DNA from: Leptospira harrisiae
GTDB lineage: Bacteria > Spirochaetota > Leptospiria > Leptospirales > Leptospiraceae
Length of the DNA stretch: 64,000 bases
Reading direction: 5' to 3'
Assembly (NCBI RefSeq): GCF_002811945.1
Contig: NZ_NPDX01000001.1
Coordinates: 124,001 to 188,000, forward strand
In this document: positions 48,141 through 56,210 of the stretch, one piece after another
How the letters are laid out: each line of letters starts with the position of its first letter
Position numbering within the stretch: position 1 is the first letter of the stretch
Translations under genes and position numbers: made by a program
Notes under the pieces: generated by a model
What the model was told of the DNA's origin: nothing
What the model saw: the letters and a program-made list of their open reading frames with translations, nothing else
Database searches by the model: none

Positions 48141-48554
48141 TTAGGAATGGAGATTTCTTGGTGGTTTGTAAGGTAAGTGTGCGAATCCGTTCCGTAGGTG
48201 GGCGTTAGGTTGGAACGCAAAGAAGATAACTTCATAAGTGATAAGAGGATTGAATTTTGTTTCTGTAGCAAAACTTGGGTTCATGGATTGCGATTGCAGA
48301 ACCTTGGTTGCTGATTTTTTTTTCGCACAGGAACAAACGTGGGGACCAGCATCTTTTGTTAGATGACAAACGATTCGTTTAGAAACAGGTGAATCCTCTT
48401 CTTTGTGAATTTCGTTTTTGGAACCATGGTTACAATGACAGACCATGGAAAGTTGGTACATTGATTGGGCAAGTAATCCTGTTTCCAAAAATAGGATTTT
48501 ACCTATAAAAGGAAGTAAGATCAAAACCGAGGCAATTTGTAACCAACGTTTCAT
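48141..48554 (-). CDS. Small Cys/His-rich exported protein near the nos genes
   Basis: 137 residues with an N-terminal helix that may be an uncleaved anchor or signal (LQIASVLILLPFIGKILFLE). The middle holds clustered metal-type ligands: MVCHCNHGSKNEIH, VCHLTKDAGPHVCSCAKKK. This suggests copper binding. Two FNR-like sites precede it and it directly follows nosY, so it is probably part of the same response. I do not know a family name. Confidence 0.65.
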   Translation of the reverse strand: MKRWLQIASVLILLPFIGKILFLETGLLAQSMYQLSMVCHCNHGSKNEIHKEEDSPVSKRIVCHLTKDAGPHVCSCAKKKSATKVLQSQSMNPSFATETKFNPLITYEVIFFAFQPNAHLRNGFAHLPYKPPRNLHS

Positions 48555-48596
48555 GGTGATTGAATATCATTCTAATAGGTCCCTTTTTGTTTTTCA

Positions 48597-48610
48597 ATGA
48601 TCTAAATCAA
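48597..48610. promoter_or_regulatory. FNR/CRP-type site (one mismatch)
   Basis: ATGAT-CTAA-ATCAA differs from TTGAT-N4-ATCAA in the first base. The centre is 49 bp before the ATG of the Cys/His-rich gene at 48554. Confidence 0.55.
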
Positions 48611-48629
48611 GTGCCGTCAATTAACTCAA

Positions 48630-48643
48630 TTGATAAAAATCAT
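48630..48643. promoter_or_regulatory. FNR/CRP-type site (one mismatch), second of pair
   Basis: TTGAT-AAAA-ATCAT differs in the last base. Its centre is 33 bp from the neighbouring site, close to the 34-bp spacing of the pair before the nos operon. Confidence 0.45.
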
Positions 48644-48646
48644 GTT

Positions 48647-49432
48647 TCAAAAATTTCTTTTTTGGAATCGTTTGAAAGAAATGAGAAGTGGAATACTAAT
48701 CCATAGAGATAAAAACAAAATGGTAATTCCCAAAACACCATACAAACCAAGTTGTTTTAATAGGATTGCTCCGGAAAATCCAAGTAAAGCCGATGAACTA
48801 GTTTGTAGAATTAGAAGAATTCTGATTAAGTCGATGGGGTTGAGTAGGATTACGATGAGAGATGGAATCTCTATTGGATAATCACCTAAATACAAACTAA
48901 AGATAAATACCAAAGCATCAAAGAAAATAAAAAAGTACAACCAAACTAATAAGGATACAGTTAAAACAATTTCACCTCTTCTGATAAAAGAAGAAATTAA
49001 AAATGCGATGGCAACGAAGATACAAGTTAGGAAGATTCCAAAAATCAGTAACTCAAAAAATAAAAAAAGATATTTGGGATCATTAGAGAAAAGAAATATA
49101 CCAGGAATTCCGAGACCGAATAACAAACCTAAGGAGAGAGAGATGGTAATTCCAAAATATTTGCCTAAAAAAAGTGAACTTCTGCTGACTGACTTGGAAA
49201 GTAACACTTCAGCGAATGGCATTGATTCTAAAAAAGACATACCTGAGAATGTGATGGAAAATAGAGGAATGACAATGAGTGTTAAGTTCATTGTACTGAC
49301 AAGCAACCGAATTCCATTTTGATCTCCAAAAAAACTTAAGATCATCATTACAAGAACAAGTAAACCTGAGTATATAAACACCCAGCGACTTCGTATATTT
49401 TCTTTGATTTCGAAAAATAAAATTTCTTTCAT
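48647..49432 (-). CDS. nosY: NosY-like ABC permease
   Basis: 261 residues, six hydrophobic helices, typical of ABC-2-type permeases. The opening ILFFEIKENIRSRWVFIYSG and the helix pattern fit NosY, the membrane subunit that works with NosF and NosD in delivering or maturing copper/sulfide of the NosZ CuZ centre. Last gene of the nos operon; its start overlaps nosF by 4 bp. Confidence 0.85.
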   Translation of the reverse strand: MKEILFFEIKENIRSRWVFIYSGLLVLVMMILSFFGDQNGIRLLVSTMNLTLIVIPLFSITFSGMSFLESMPFAEVLLSKSVSRSSLFLGKYFGITISLSLGLLFGLGIPGIFLFSNDPKYLFLFFELLIFGIFLTCIFVAIAFLISSFIRRGEIVLTVSLLVWLYFFIFFDALVFIFSLYLGDYPIEIPSLIVILLNPIDLIRILLILQTSSSALLGFSGAILLKQLGLYGVLGITILFLSLWISIPLLISFKRFQKRNF

Positions 49433-50136
49433 GGTTTTGTTTTGTATTCCTCATTCCAGAAATTCATCAATGCCTGATCTAAATCGGTTTTGTTGTTTTT
49501 TCTTAAGAAATTTTCTGGAGAATCATCAATAAGAATCGATCCTTCTGATAAAAGAAGAAACCTATCTGCTAACTCTTGTAGTTCTTTTAATATATGAGTT
49601 GAAAAAATAACAAGAGAACCTTCTTCTTTCTTTTCTACCAAAAGAGATTTTAATAAATGCGAAATATATGGATCTAAACTTGCAGTGGGTTCGTCGATGA
49701 CATAGAGATCTTTTTTGGAGGAAAAACATTGGAGGATACTAATTTTTTGTTTGGTTCCACCAGATAGAGATCCAATTTTTTTGTCCATGTGATTGTGTAA
49801 CTCTAAAATGGATAAAAGGTTTTGAAATCTTTCTTCTTCCACTGGTTCTAGTTTTTTAAAAAAGGAAATTAGTTCGGCTACTTTAATATTTGTTGGGAAA
49901 CGCGGAGTTTGAGGCATATAACCGATGGTATTTGGTGTTCCATTTTGGTTTTGGAATAAAATTTGTCCAGCCACTGGTTGGACAAGACCAAGAATCCCTT
50001 TGATTAGAGAACTTTTTCCTGAGCCATTGGGACCTATGATGGATACAATGTTACCAGATTCTGTTCGAAAATTTACATCTTTTACAGCAACAGAATTTCC
50101 TCCATAACTGATGGTAAGATTTTTTACTTCTATCAT
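49429..50136 (-). CDS. nosF: NosF-like ABC ATPase
   Basis: 235 residues, short for an ABC ATPase but complete: Walker A GPNGSGKSSLIKG, Q-loop IGYMPQTPRFP, signature LSGGTKQKISILQCF, Walker B LYVIDEPTASLDP, H-loop FSTHILKE. The SGGTKQK signature is typical of NosF. It drives the NosY permease and, with NosD, supports maturation of NosZ. Overlaps both neighbours by 4 bp. Confidence 0.9.
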   Translation of the reverse strand: MIEVKNLTISYGGNSVAVKDVNFRTESGNIVSIIGPNGSGKSSLIKGILGLVQPVAGQILFQNQNGTPNTIGYMPQTPRFPTNIKVAELISFFKKLEPVEEERFQNLLSILELHNHMDKKIGSLSGGTKQKISILQCFSSKKDLYVIDEPTASLDPYISHLLKSLLVEKKEEGSLVIFSTHILKELQELADRFLLLSEGSILIDDSPENFLRKNNKTDLDQALMNFWNEEYKTKP

Positions 50137-51473
50137 ATTCTTTCCTTCATCCTTGGATGTTGGTCTTCAAATTCGATTGGTGTAACTATTGGAAATGCTT
50201 TTTCGATTCCTTGCAAAAATAGAACCACTGGTGATTCATAAAGTACCATAAGGAATGGATACACAGCAATCCAATACCCAAAAAAATGTATCGTTTTGTG
50301 TGGTATATCACCAATTTGATCTTTATCTAAATCATATCCCTCGTAGTGGTCCCAATAATTTTTGGAAAAAACATTGGTAGTTGATTTTGTGTTCGTGCTA
50401 ATATCAAAAACATTTTTTATAAAATTGTTATCAATGATTTTGTTATAATCTGTATTTCCAAGAATTTTAATCCCCCATCCGTTATCGATAAAATCATTGT
50501 TTTGAAAGTTAATATTGGTAATTCCATCGGCAAAAACAGCGATTGTATTTCCTTCAAACCGATTTTTGGATAGTGTACTGTCGGCAATGTCCTTTAATAA
50601 AATTCCATTGGAACTTTCTCCCCAGTTATCCAAAAATTCATTTTTCTCCATATTGATGTCTTTGCTATACATCACCGCAACACCTGCGGAATTATTTTTA
50701 AAAATGTTTTTGTTGAATTGGTTATGACTTGAAAACATAAAATGCATTCCGTAACGAATGTTTTCTTCTGATTCATTTCCTTCGATTTCTAAATGTTCAG
50801 AAAATTCTAAATATATCCCATCCCGGTGTTTTTTTAATTTGTTTCCAATGATTTTGTTATGGCTTGAAGACCAAAGGTGGATGCCATTTCCACCTAACAC
50901 TTCGTTTTCTGCATTTCCTATGGAGGAATTGTTTTTGAGTGTGCAGTTTGTGGTTTCGGCTAAATAAAATCCATAAACATTGTCTTCTAAACTTAAATTT
51001 TCAAAATAACAATCTTTGACTTTTTCTGTATGAACTCCGGCAAATTCGCTTAAATCCGAGATTCCACTTCCAATGACTTTTAAATTTTGTATGCGAACTC
51101 CATTGGCATAAACTCCCAATACATGCTTTTCTTTGAGTCCATCAATCACCACACCGTTCTCTCCAATGATGGAAATGGATTTAGTAATGGGTAAAAAACC
51201 TTCTTTGTAAACTCCTGATTGGATTTTGATTGTATCGCCATTTTGGGCCATAGAGATTGCATTTTTTAAAGTATGAATCGTACAATTTGTACAAACAGAA
51301 ATGGTTTTTGAAGACAAAGAACATGTAGGAAAACTTGAGATGAGTATAAAAAAGATAATTGAGAAAGAGTATTTCCATCCGAGAAGGATAAGACGATTCG
51401 TTTGATTCAGTTTAAGATTCCAATTGGTTCTACGATGAGTGAATTTACTTTTGGAAAGGAATAGTATCTTCAT
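50133..51473 (-). CDS. nosD: NosD-like periplasmic copper-maturation protein
   Basis: About 446 residues from ATG 51473 (a start at 51491 would add six). A hydrophobic segment near residues 35-55 (YSFSIIFFILISSFPTCS) is the likely signal. The rest is a right-handed beta-helix of the NosD/carbohydrate-binding CASH type, with repeats such as NGIHLWSSSHNKIIGNKL and DGIYLEFSEHLEIEGNES. NosD is needed for the CuZ cluster of NosZ, working with NosFY. The N-terminus before the hydrophobic segment is long, so the true start may be further in. Confidence 0.88.
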   Translation of the reverse strand: MKILFLSKSKFTHRRTNWNLKLNQTNRLILLGWKYSFSIIFFILISSFPTCSLSSKTISVCTNCTIHTLKNAISMAQNGDTIKIQSGVYKEGFLPITKSISIIGENGVVIDGLKEKHVLGVYANGVRIQNLKVIGSGISDLSEFAGVHTEKVKDCYFENLSLEDNVYGFYLAETTNCTLKNNSSIGNAENEVLGGNGIHLWSSSHNKIIGNKLKKHRDGIYLEFSEHLEIEGNESEENIRYGMHFMFSSHNQFNKNIFKNNSAGVAVMYSKDINMEKNEFLDNWGESSNGILLKDIADSTLSKNRFEGNTIAVFADGITNINFQNNDFIDNGWGIKILGNTDYNKIIDNNFIKNVFDISTNTKSTTNVFSKNYWDHYEGYDLDKDQIGDIPHKTIHFFGYWIAVYPFLMVLYESPVVLFLQGIEKAFPIVTPIEFEDQHPRMKERI

Positions 51474-51831
51474 GAGTTTTAAAAGCGGCAAGTCCCGCTC
51501 CCATTGGCGAACGAATTTTGTCTGAATGGATGATGATGGCTTCGTTTTTAGGAATGAATTCTTTTGTATCTAAATAGTTAGTAACCCAAACATCTTTTAT
51601 TTTCAAATCATTTTGTTTCTGAAATTGTTCCATACATTCAATGGCATCGAAATGGTATCTTTTACCTTTGTATGTAATGAATTGAGTATGAAACCTCATA
51701 TCTACAATGGACATGGAGCAGTGACTACATTTAACTTCACCCACTGTTAATGGTTCTGGGCGAACATCCCCACAGCCCACGAGTGCGACTGTGAGGAAAA
51801 TGCAAATTAGTGTTAAACTCTTAAACTGCAT
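51445..51831 (-). CDS. nosL: NosL-type copper-binding lipoprotein
   Basis: 128 residues from ATG 51831, after AAGGAAAAAAACAA; it overlaps the upstream gene by 11 bp. Lipobox VALVGC. KCSHCSMSIVDMRFHTQF holds the C-x-x-C-x-M motif by which NosL binds Cu(I), and HFDAIECMEQF follows as in the family. NosL is the copper chaperone for NosZ maturation. Its 3' end overlaps nosD. Confidence 0.9.
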   Translation of the reverse strand: MQFKSLTLICIFLTVALVGCGDVRPEPLTVGEVKCSHCSMSIVDMRFHTQFITYKGKRYHFDAIECMEQFQKQNDLKIKDVWVTNYLDTKEFIPKNEAIIIHSDKIRSPMGAGLAAFKTHEDTIPFQK

Positions 51832-52432
51832 TTGTTTTTTTCCTTCGATTTTCATCCCAAAGAATATATACTAATACAGCGAGACTTAGTCCAAGAATGA
51901 TACCACCATAAGAAGGATAACTACAAGCAGTAATATTTAACATTACCTTGCAGCCAAGAAGTGGCGGTTGGTAAGCCATTCCTTCCACGATGATTGGTGC
52001 TTCTGGATTTAAGTTGTGTCCATAGTTGTATTCCCATCTCCAAAAATCAGAGAGCCCAACAAGACCTACGATGATCAAATTGATAATCCCAAGAATCGCC
52101 ATTCCCACTTTGGGATAGAGTTCTGTGATAAATGCACCAAAGATCAGATAACCAAGAACATACGGCATAAAAAGAAGTTCAGGAATAGATTCTGAAACAA
52201 TTTCCTGCATACCAATGTAATGGTTTAGAAGATTGATGTTTTTGAGATCGTAAGGTGTGGCACCAGTGATTTTGTTAATCCAAATTTGCATTCCGAGTCC
52301 TTCAGGATACTGTGGAGCGGAAATTGAAATGGACCAAATAGGAATTAAATAAACTAAGATGAGAACCAAACCGACCCCTAGGATTAGGAGCCGGTTTCTT
52401 TTACTTAACGTTTGGAAAAGTAAAGTTTTCAT
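51821..52432 (-). CDS. Membrane protein following nosZ (NosB-like position)
   Basis: 203 residues with four to five helices (first GVGLVLILVYLIPIWSISIS, last GGIILGLSLAVLVYILW) and a Cys pair in PLLGCKVMLNITACSYPSYG. It starts 5 bp after nosZ. Clade II nos clusters usually carry a membrane protein of unknown role (NosB) right after nosZ; this gene fits by position and topology, but I cannot confirm homology from sequence alone. Confidence 0.7.
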   Translation of the reverse strand: MKTLLFQTLSKRNRLLILGVGLVLILVYLIPIWSISISAPQYPEGLGMQIWINKITGATPYDLKNINLLNHYIGMQEIVSESIPELLFMPYVLGYLIFGAFITELYPKVGMAILGIINLIIVGLVGLSDFWRWEYNYGHNLNPEAPIIVEGMAYQPPLLGCKVMLNITACSYPSYGGIILGLSLAVLVYILWDENRRKKTNAV

Positions 52433-52437
52433 ATAGG

Positions 52438-54357
52438 TTATGGATTTACTCGGATGTACTGTTGCATCTCTTGGTGGAGTGCAGAACAGAAATCAGTGCA
52501 ATAGAAAGGATACACACCAGGTTTTGGTGCTACCCATTTGAAAGTTCTAGTTTCACCTGGCATGATAAGAAGGTTAGTCATGTTAGGTGCTCCACCGATT
52601 GCAAATCCGTGAGGAATGTCATAATCTTGTTCCAAGTTGGTTACGTGGAAGTATAAAGTTTCCCCAGTTCTTGCTTCAATGATATCCGGTTTAAAATGGG
52701 AACGAATCGCAGTCATGTAGATGTGGATTGTACTTCCAAGTCTAACGATCCTTGCATCGTTTTCATTTTTAGTCGCGTATGGATGTTTGTTTTCTTCTAA
52801 TGGGAAGAGTTTCGCAGTTTTATCCATAATTAACTTTGCTGGAATCATTTGTGAATAGTGTGGTTCTCCTACAGTAGGGAAGTCAGACAACAACTCAGCT
52901 TTACCAGAAGAGATATCATAGAGCTGCGCACTTTGTGGTAACTCCATACCCACTGGAAGATATCTATCTTTAGTGATTTTGTTCATTGCGATTAGATATT
53001 TACCGTAAGGTTCAGTAGAACTACCACCAACGATGGATAAGTGACCTACACTATAATAAGCAGGTAAATGTTGCACCACTTCCCAAGTTCCTAGTTTCCA
53101 TTTTACAACTTCTGAACTTACGAAACAAGAAGTATAAGCATACCCTTGACCGTCGAACTCAGTATGTAATGGACCAAGACATGGCTTTTGAACTTCACCA
53201 GCAAGTGTGGATTCATATTTAAGAACTGGAATTCCTTCGATTTCTGTCGAGTGGTGTTCCTTTTTGTCTTTTACTTCCATCATTTTGCTAAAGGAGTGAA
53301 CTGGAATTACGGATGCTAACTTTCCGCCACCAACAATGTATTCTCCAGTAGAGTCAACGTCAGTTCCGTGTGGACTTTTAGGTGTTGGCATGTAATACAT
53401 CATACCCGGACAATCTTTTGGATTTAACATCTTCACACCGCTTAACTTTGTTGAAACGGCAGGTTTGTTTTCCTCTTTGAAATTGTTTAGGTATTCACCA
53501 CCAAAGTTATAAGCTTTACCTTGGTCCTTACATTCTTTCGCACGAACCCAGTTGAATGCTAAGATAAAGTCTTTATCTTTTTTAGAAGCACCAACTTCCA
53601 ACATTTTATGAGCTTGTTCTGAGTTGTAACTACTGAAGAAACACCAGTCATGGGATTTCTTTTTGCCACAATGTGATAGGTCATAGTCAAAACCTGGAAC
53701 AAGAACTTGTAATTCAATGGAAAGTCTTCCTGTGTTTTTATCAACTTTTACCATAGTGACAGTTCCTTTGAACCCACCTTTGGAAAAACTATCGATTGCT
53801 ACACTTGCTTGTGGAATTGGAACCGAGAAACGAGTTGCAGCCATCAAATACTCTGTGTTTTCAGTAGCAAATGGGGAAGCATGGTTACCGGCAGTGTTTG
53901 GGATTTCCAAAATCTCTTTTGTTTCAAAAGATTTTAGGTCAATCCTTGCAAGCCTTGGTGTGTTGTTTGCGTTAAGGAACATCCAACGACCATCTTGTTT
54001 ACCATCAGTCATAGATGCTTCTATGTGATGGCTATCATCCCAAGGCACATAACCATGAGTTGTTTTTAACATGTCTTTAGTTTCTTCATCAAACCCATAT
54101 CCGTTTTCAGGAAAAACAGAGAATACGGGAATGATTTTGAAAAGTCTTGCAGATGGAATTCCGTAAACGGACATCTGACCACTAAATCCACCAGACAAAA
54201 AGGCGTACACTTCGTCCTTTTCTCCCGGAGCCACATACACTCTGGAAGCAGCATCGGAAGCTAGAGTTGCCGTTGCTGCACCTTTTTTGCAATTCGGAAC
54301 GAATGCAAAAAGAGCGATTCCAAGTGTAACTAGTATTAAATTTGATTTTTTTAACAT
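52438..54357 (-). CDS. nosZ: Nitrous-oxide reductase (clade II type)
   Basis: 639 residues. It reduces N2O to N2 in the periplasm. The CuA site at the C-terminus, FYCTDFCSALHQEM (C-x3-C-x3-H-x2-M), is intact, and the propeller part carries CuZ-type His such as DDSHHIEASMTDGKQDGRW. The signal is Sec-type without a twin-arginine motif, which marks the atypical (clade II) enzymes; FAFVPNC could also be a relaxed spirochetal lipobox. Neighbours are the maturation genes nosL, nosD, nosF and nosY and a cytochrome c lipoprotein that probably donates electrons. No nosR is present, usual for clade II. Confidence 0.95.
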   Translation of the reverse strand: MLKKSNLILVTLGIALFAFVPNCKKGAATATLASDAASRVYVAPGEKDEVYAFLSGGFSGQMSVYGIPSARLFKIIPVFSVFPENGYGFDEETKDMLKTTHGYVPWDDSHHIEASMTDGKQDGRWMFLNANNTPRLARIDLKSFETKEILEIPNTAGNHASPFATENTEYLMAATRFSVPIPQASVAIDSFSKGGFKGTVTMVKVDKNTGRLSIELQVLVPGFDYDLSHCGKKKSHDWCFFSSYNSEQAHKMLEVGASKKDKDFILAFNWVRAKECKDQGKAYNFGGEYLNNFKEENKPAVSTKLSGVKMLNPKDCPGMMYYMPTPKSPHGTDVDSTGEYIVGGGKLASVIPVHSFSKMMEVKDKKEHHSTEIEGIPVLKYESTLAGEVQKPCLGPLHTEFDGQGYAYTSCFVSSEVVKWKLGTWEVVQHLPAYYSVGHLSIVGGSSTEPYGKYLIAMNKITKDRYLPVGMELPQSAQLYDISSGKAELLSDFPTVGEPHYSQMIPAKLIMDKTAKLFPLEENKHPYATKNENDARIVRLGSTIHIYMTAIRSHFKPDIIEARTGETLYFHVTNLEQDYDIPHGFAIGGAPNMTNLLIMPGETRTFKWVAPKPGVYPFYCTDFCSALHQEMQQYIRVNP

Positions 54358-54365
54358 ATCGTTAC

Positions 54366-54827
54366 CTATTTTAAATCCATCTTACGGAAGTACTCGAGGA
54401 TCTCTCGCGCTTCTTCTTCCTTTATATTTTGAAATGTCATCTGAGTTAAGTGTTCACCGATTAACTCTTGTCCAATGGGATCTTTTTGAGTCATCTCAAT
54501 TGGATTTAGAATCATATTCATAATCCACTCTGGAGTTCTGCGGAGTGTTACATCCTGAAGAGCAGGTCCTACAACCTTTTCTTCAAATTTGTGACAAGCG
54601 GAACACTTGGCTTCAAATTGTTTTTTACCACGATCTGCCATAACCTGGTCTAAAGCACCGATGGTTACAGAAGTTACCGGTCCTATTCCCTTGGAACCAG
54701 CGTTAGATGTTGGTGTTTCCTCAGTTTTTTCTCCTCCACAGGATATGATTGTCATTGATACGAAGAGTCCGATTAAGATTCCGAACTTCATTCGGAAAGA
54801 TACTCCGTTTATTTTTGAAAGGTTCAT
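54366..54827 (-). CDS. Cytochrome c lipoprotein, probable electron donor to NosZ
   Basis: 153 residues. I keep ATG 54827 because AAGGAG lies 9 bp upstream; an internal ATG at 54791 has a weaker site. The lipobox is SMTIISC (Cys about residue 30). One heme-binding site, CSACHKF (about residue 79), and a distal Met in HLTQMTF or EMTQ suggest a class I monoheme cytochrome. It lies 8 bp before nosZ, so electron delivery to NosZ is likely. Anchored in a membrane by lipid. Confidence 0.88.
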   Translation of the reverse strand: MNLSKINGVSFRMKFGILIGLFVSMTIISCGGEKTEETPTSNAGSKGIGPVTSVTIGALDQVMADRGKKQFEAKCSACHKFEEKVVGPALQDVTLRRTPEWIMNMILNPIEMTQKDPIGQELIGEHLTQMTFQNIKEEEAREILEYFRKMDLK

Positions 54828-54857
54828 TTTAAATACTCCTTGGTATTTGATTACTTA

Positions 54858-55421
54858 TCATTTCTTTGCAGGCGGTAATAACACCGAGTCTATCACATGA
54901 ATGATTCCGTTTGCTGCTGGAATGGATGCAACAACGGTTGCTCCATTGATCATTACCTTTCCATTTTTTACGGAAACTTTTGTGTGACCTCCATTCGCCA
55001 TACCGAGTTCATCATCCTTACCAGTGTACTCAGATTTCAATAGGGATTCTGTTAGGTTACCGACTACGACATGGTACTCTAATATGTTCTTCAAAGCATC
55101 TTTTTGGCTTGGTTTTAGAAGATCATCCACGGTTCCTGCTGGTAACTTTGCAAAAGCATCGTTTGTTGGTGCGAACACAGTGAACGGTCCTTGGTTAGCA
55201 AGGGAATCCACGAGGCCGGCAGCTTGAACAGCAGCGACTAGTGTTGTATGCTCTTTGGAACCTACAGCAATTTTTAGAACATCTTGTTGTGATTTGTCAT
55301 CTGCGACTGCAGAAATCCCTTTGCCCGCATCGGAATCATCAGATTTTCCGCAAGATGCACCGGCTAATGAGAGACAGGTGACTATCGTGATCATTGTGAA
55401 TTGAAAAATTTTTTTGTTCAT
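54858..55421 (-). CDS. Fasciclin-domain lipoprotein, first gene of the nos operon
   Basis: 187 residues from ATG 55421. The lipobox is SLAGASC. One fasciclin (FAS1) domain follows, with QGPFTVFAPTNDAFAKLPAG and ILEYHVVVGNLTESL and the final NGIIHVIDSVLLPP. FAS1 domains mediate adhesion or bind small molecules; bacterial roles are poorly known. It starts the operon, 30 bp before the cytochrome gene and 66 bp after an FNR-type site. Confidence 0.88.
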   Translation of the reverse strand: MNKKIFQFTMITIVTCLSLAGASCGKSDDSDAGKGISAVADDKSQQDVLKIAVGSKEHTTLVAAVQAAGLVDSLANQGPFTVFAPTNDAFAKLPAGTVDDLLKPSQKDALKNILEYHVVVGNLTESLLKSEYTGKDDELGMANGGHTKVSVKNGKVMINGATVVASIPAANGIIHVIDSVLLPPAKK

Positions 55422-55480
55422 TGGATACCGCCCACTTATTGGTTCACTGTCCATTGAATGCCATAAAGAAGGATTGTGTA

Positions 55481-55494
55481 TTGATCTAGATCAA
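55481..55494. promoter_or_regulatory. FNR/CRP-type site before the nos operon (perfect)
   Basis: TTGAT-CTAG-ATCAA is an exact TTGAT-N4-ATCAA palindrome, the consensus of FNR/DNR-type regulators that respond to oxygen or NO. Centre 66 bp before the first ATG of the operon. Confidence 0.8.
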
Positions 55495-55514
55495 GATGGT
55501 TCGAATCATTTGTG

Positions 55515-55528
55515 TTGATAATTGTCAA
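55515..55528. promoter_or_regulatory. FNR/CRP-type site, second of pair (one mismatch)
   Basis: TTGAT-AATT-GTCAA, one base off consensus, 34 bp centre to centre from the perfect site. Confidence 0.6.
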
Positions 55529-55626
55529 TTAGGGGATGAGCAGCCGAAGTGTGTTTCGTATGAAAAACGGGAAGATACGTTCCTTGGCCGAATCTCTGTC
55601 GGTTTAGAGCTCCTGTAAAAATAAAG

Positions 55627-55647
55627 TTAGAATGATTCTTATTCTAA
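55627..55647. promoter_or_regulatory. Fur/PerR-like palindrome
   Basis: TTAGAAT (55627-55633) and ATTCTAA (55641-55647) flank GATTCTT. The first 15 bases also read as a 7-1-7 Fur-family box with one mismatch. It is about 107 bp before the bacteriohemerythrin start. Confidence 0.45.
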
Positions 55648-55743
55648 GAAAAGCTTTAGTGAAACCTATAGTTTCCAAGTGGTTCGGATTATTCACTTGT
55701 CCTCTCGGTGTGCTACAAAAACCTGAAAGAACGAGGTTTCCTC

Positions 55744-56181
55744 ATGGTTACAAAGTGGGATTCGAAATACGAAACAAATATCTCAGAGATTGATTCTCAA
55801 CATAAAAAACTCTTTCGATTGATTAATAATATTGAAACAGTTTACGATGAAAACAAAGAACATCTGTCTGCAAAATCCAAAATACTTTTGGATGCAGTTT
55901 CTGAGTTAGAAGATTATACACTCAGTCATTTTTTAATTGAAGAACGTGTGATGGAGTTAAACCAATACCCAGAATTGGAAGCTCATAAAAAACAACACGA
56001 TAAGTTCACCGATAAAATTTTAGAATTAAAGAATCGTCTGACTTCAGGGACTCTTCTTTCCAATGATGTGGAGCTAAACCAGTTCTTTGGAGACCTTCTG
56101 AATTTTTTGAGAGCTTGGCTGACAAATCATATTCTAAAAGAGGATATGGATTATAAACCGTATATAAAATTCAATATTTAG
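55744..56181 (+). CDS. Bacteriohemerythrin
   Basis: 145 residues from ATG 55744 (MVTKWDSKYETNISEID); the frame upstream to 55708 has no family similarity. The di-iron ligands fit the family: DSQHKKLF, SHFLIEERVM, EAHKKQHDKF and LTNHILKEDMDYKPY. Bacteriohemerythrins bind O2 and possibly NO and are linked to aerotaxis or micro-oxic life. It diverges from the nos operon, with which it shares a control region. Confidence 0.92.
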   Translation: MVTKWDSKYETNISEIDSQHKKLFRLINNIETVYDENKEHLSAKSKILLDAVSELEDYTLSHFLIEERVMELNQYPELEAHKKQHDKFTDKILELKNRLTSGTLLSNDVELNQFFGDLLNFLRAWLTNHILKEDMDYKPYIKFNI

Positions 56182-56184
56182 TTT

Positions 56185-56210
56185 TTATACTTTGTTCATT
56201 CAAAGTATAA
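56185..56210. terminator. Hairpin between convergent genes, possible bidirectional terminator
   Basis: TTATACTTTG and CAAAGTATAA form a perfect 10-bp stem with a 6-base loop right after the hemerythrin stop and over the stop of the convergent gene. There is no T-run after the stem on either strand, so termination is uncertain. Confidence 0.45.

Larger units (their letters stand above)
55422..55743. other. Divergent control region between the nos operon and bacteriohemerythrin
   Basis: 322 bp without a supported gene. It holds two FNR-type palindromes (55481-55494 and 55515-55528) on the nos side and a Fur/PerR-like palindrome (55627-55647) on the hemerythrin side, listed separately. No good -10/-35 pair could be fixed with confidence. 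Confidence 0.7.
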
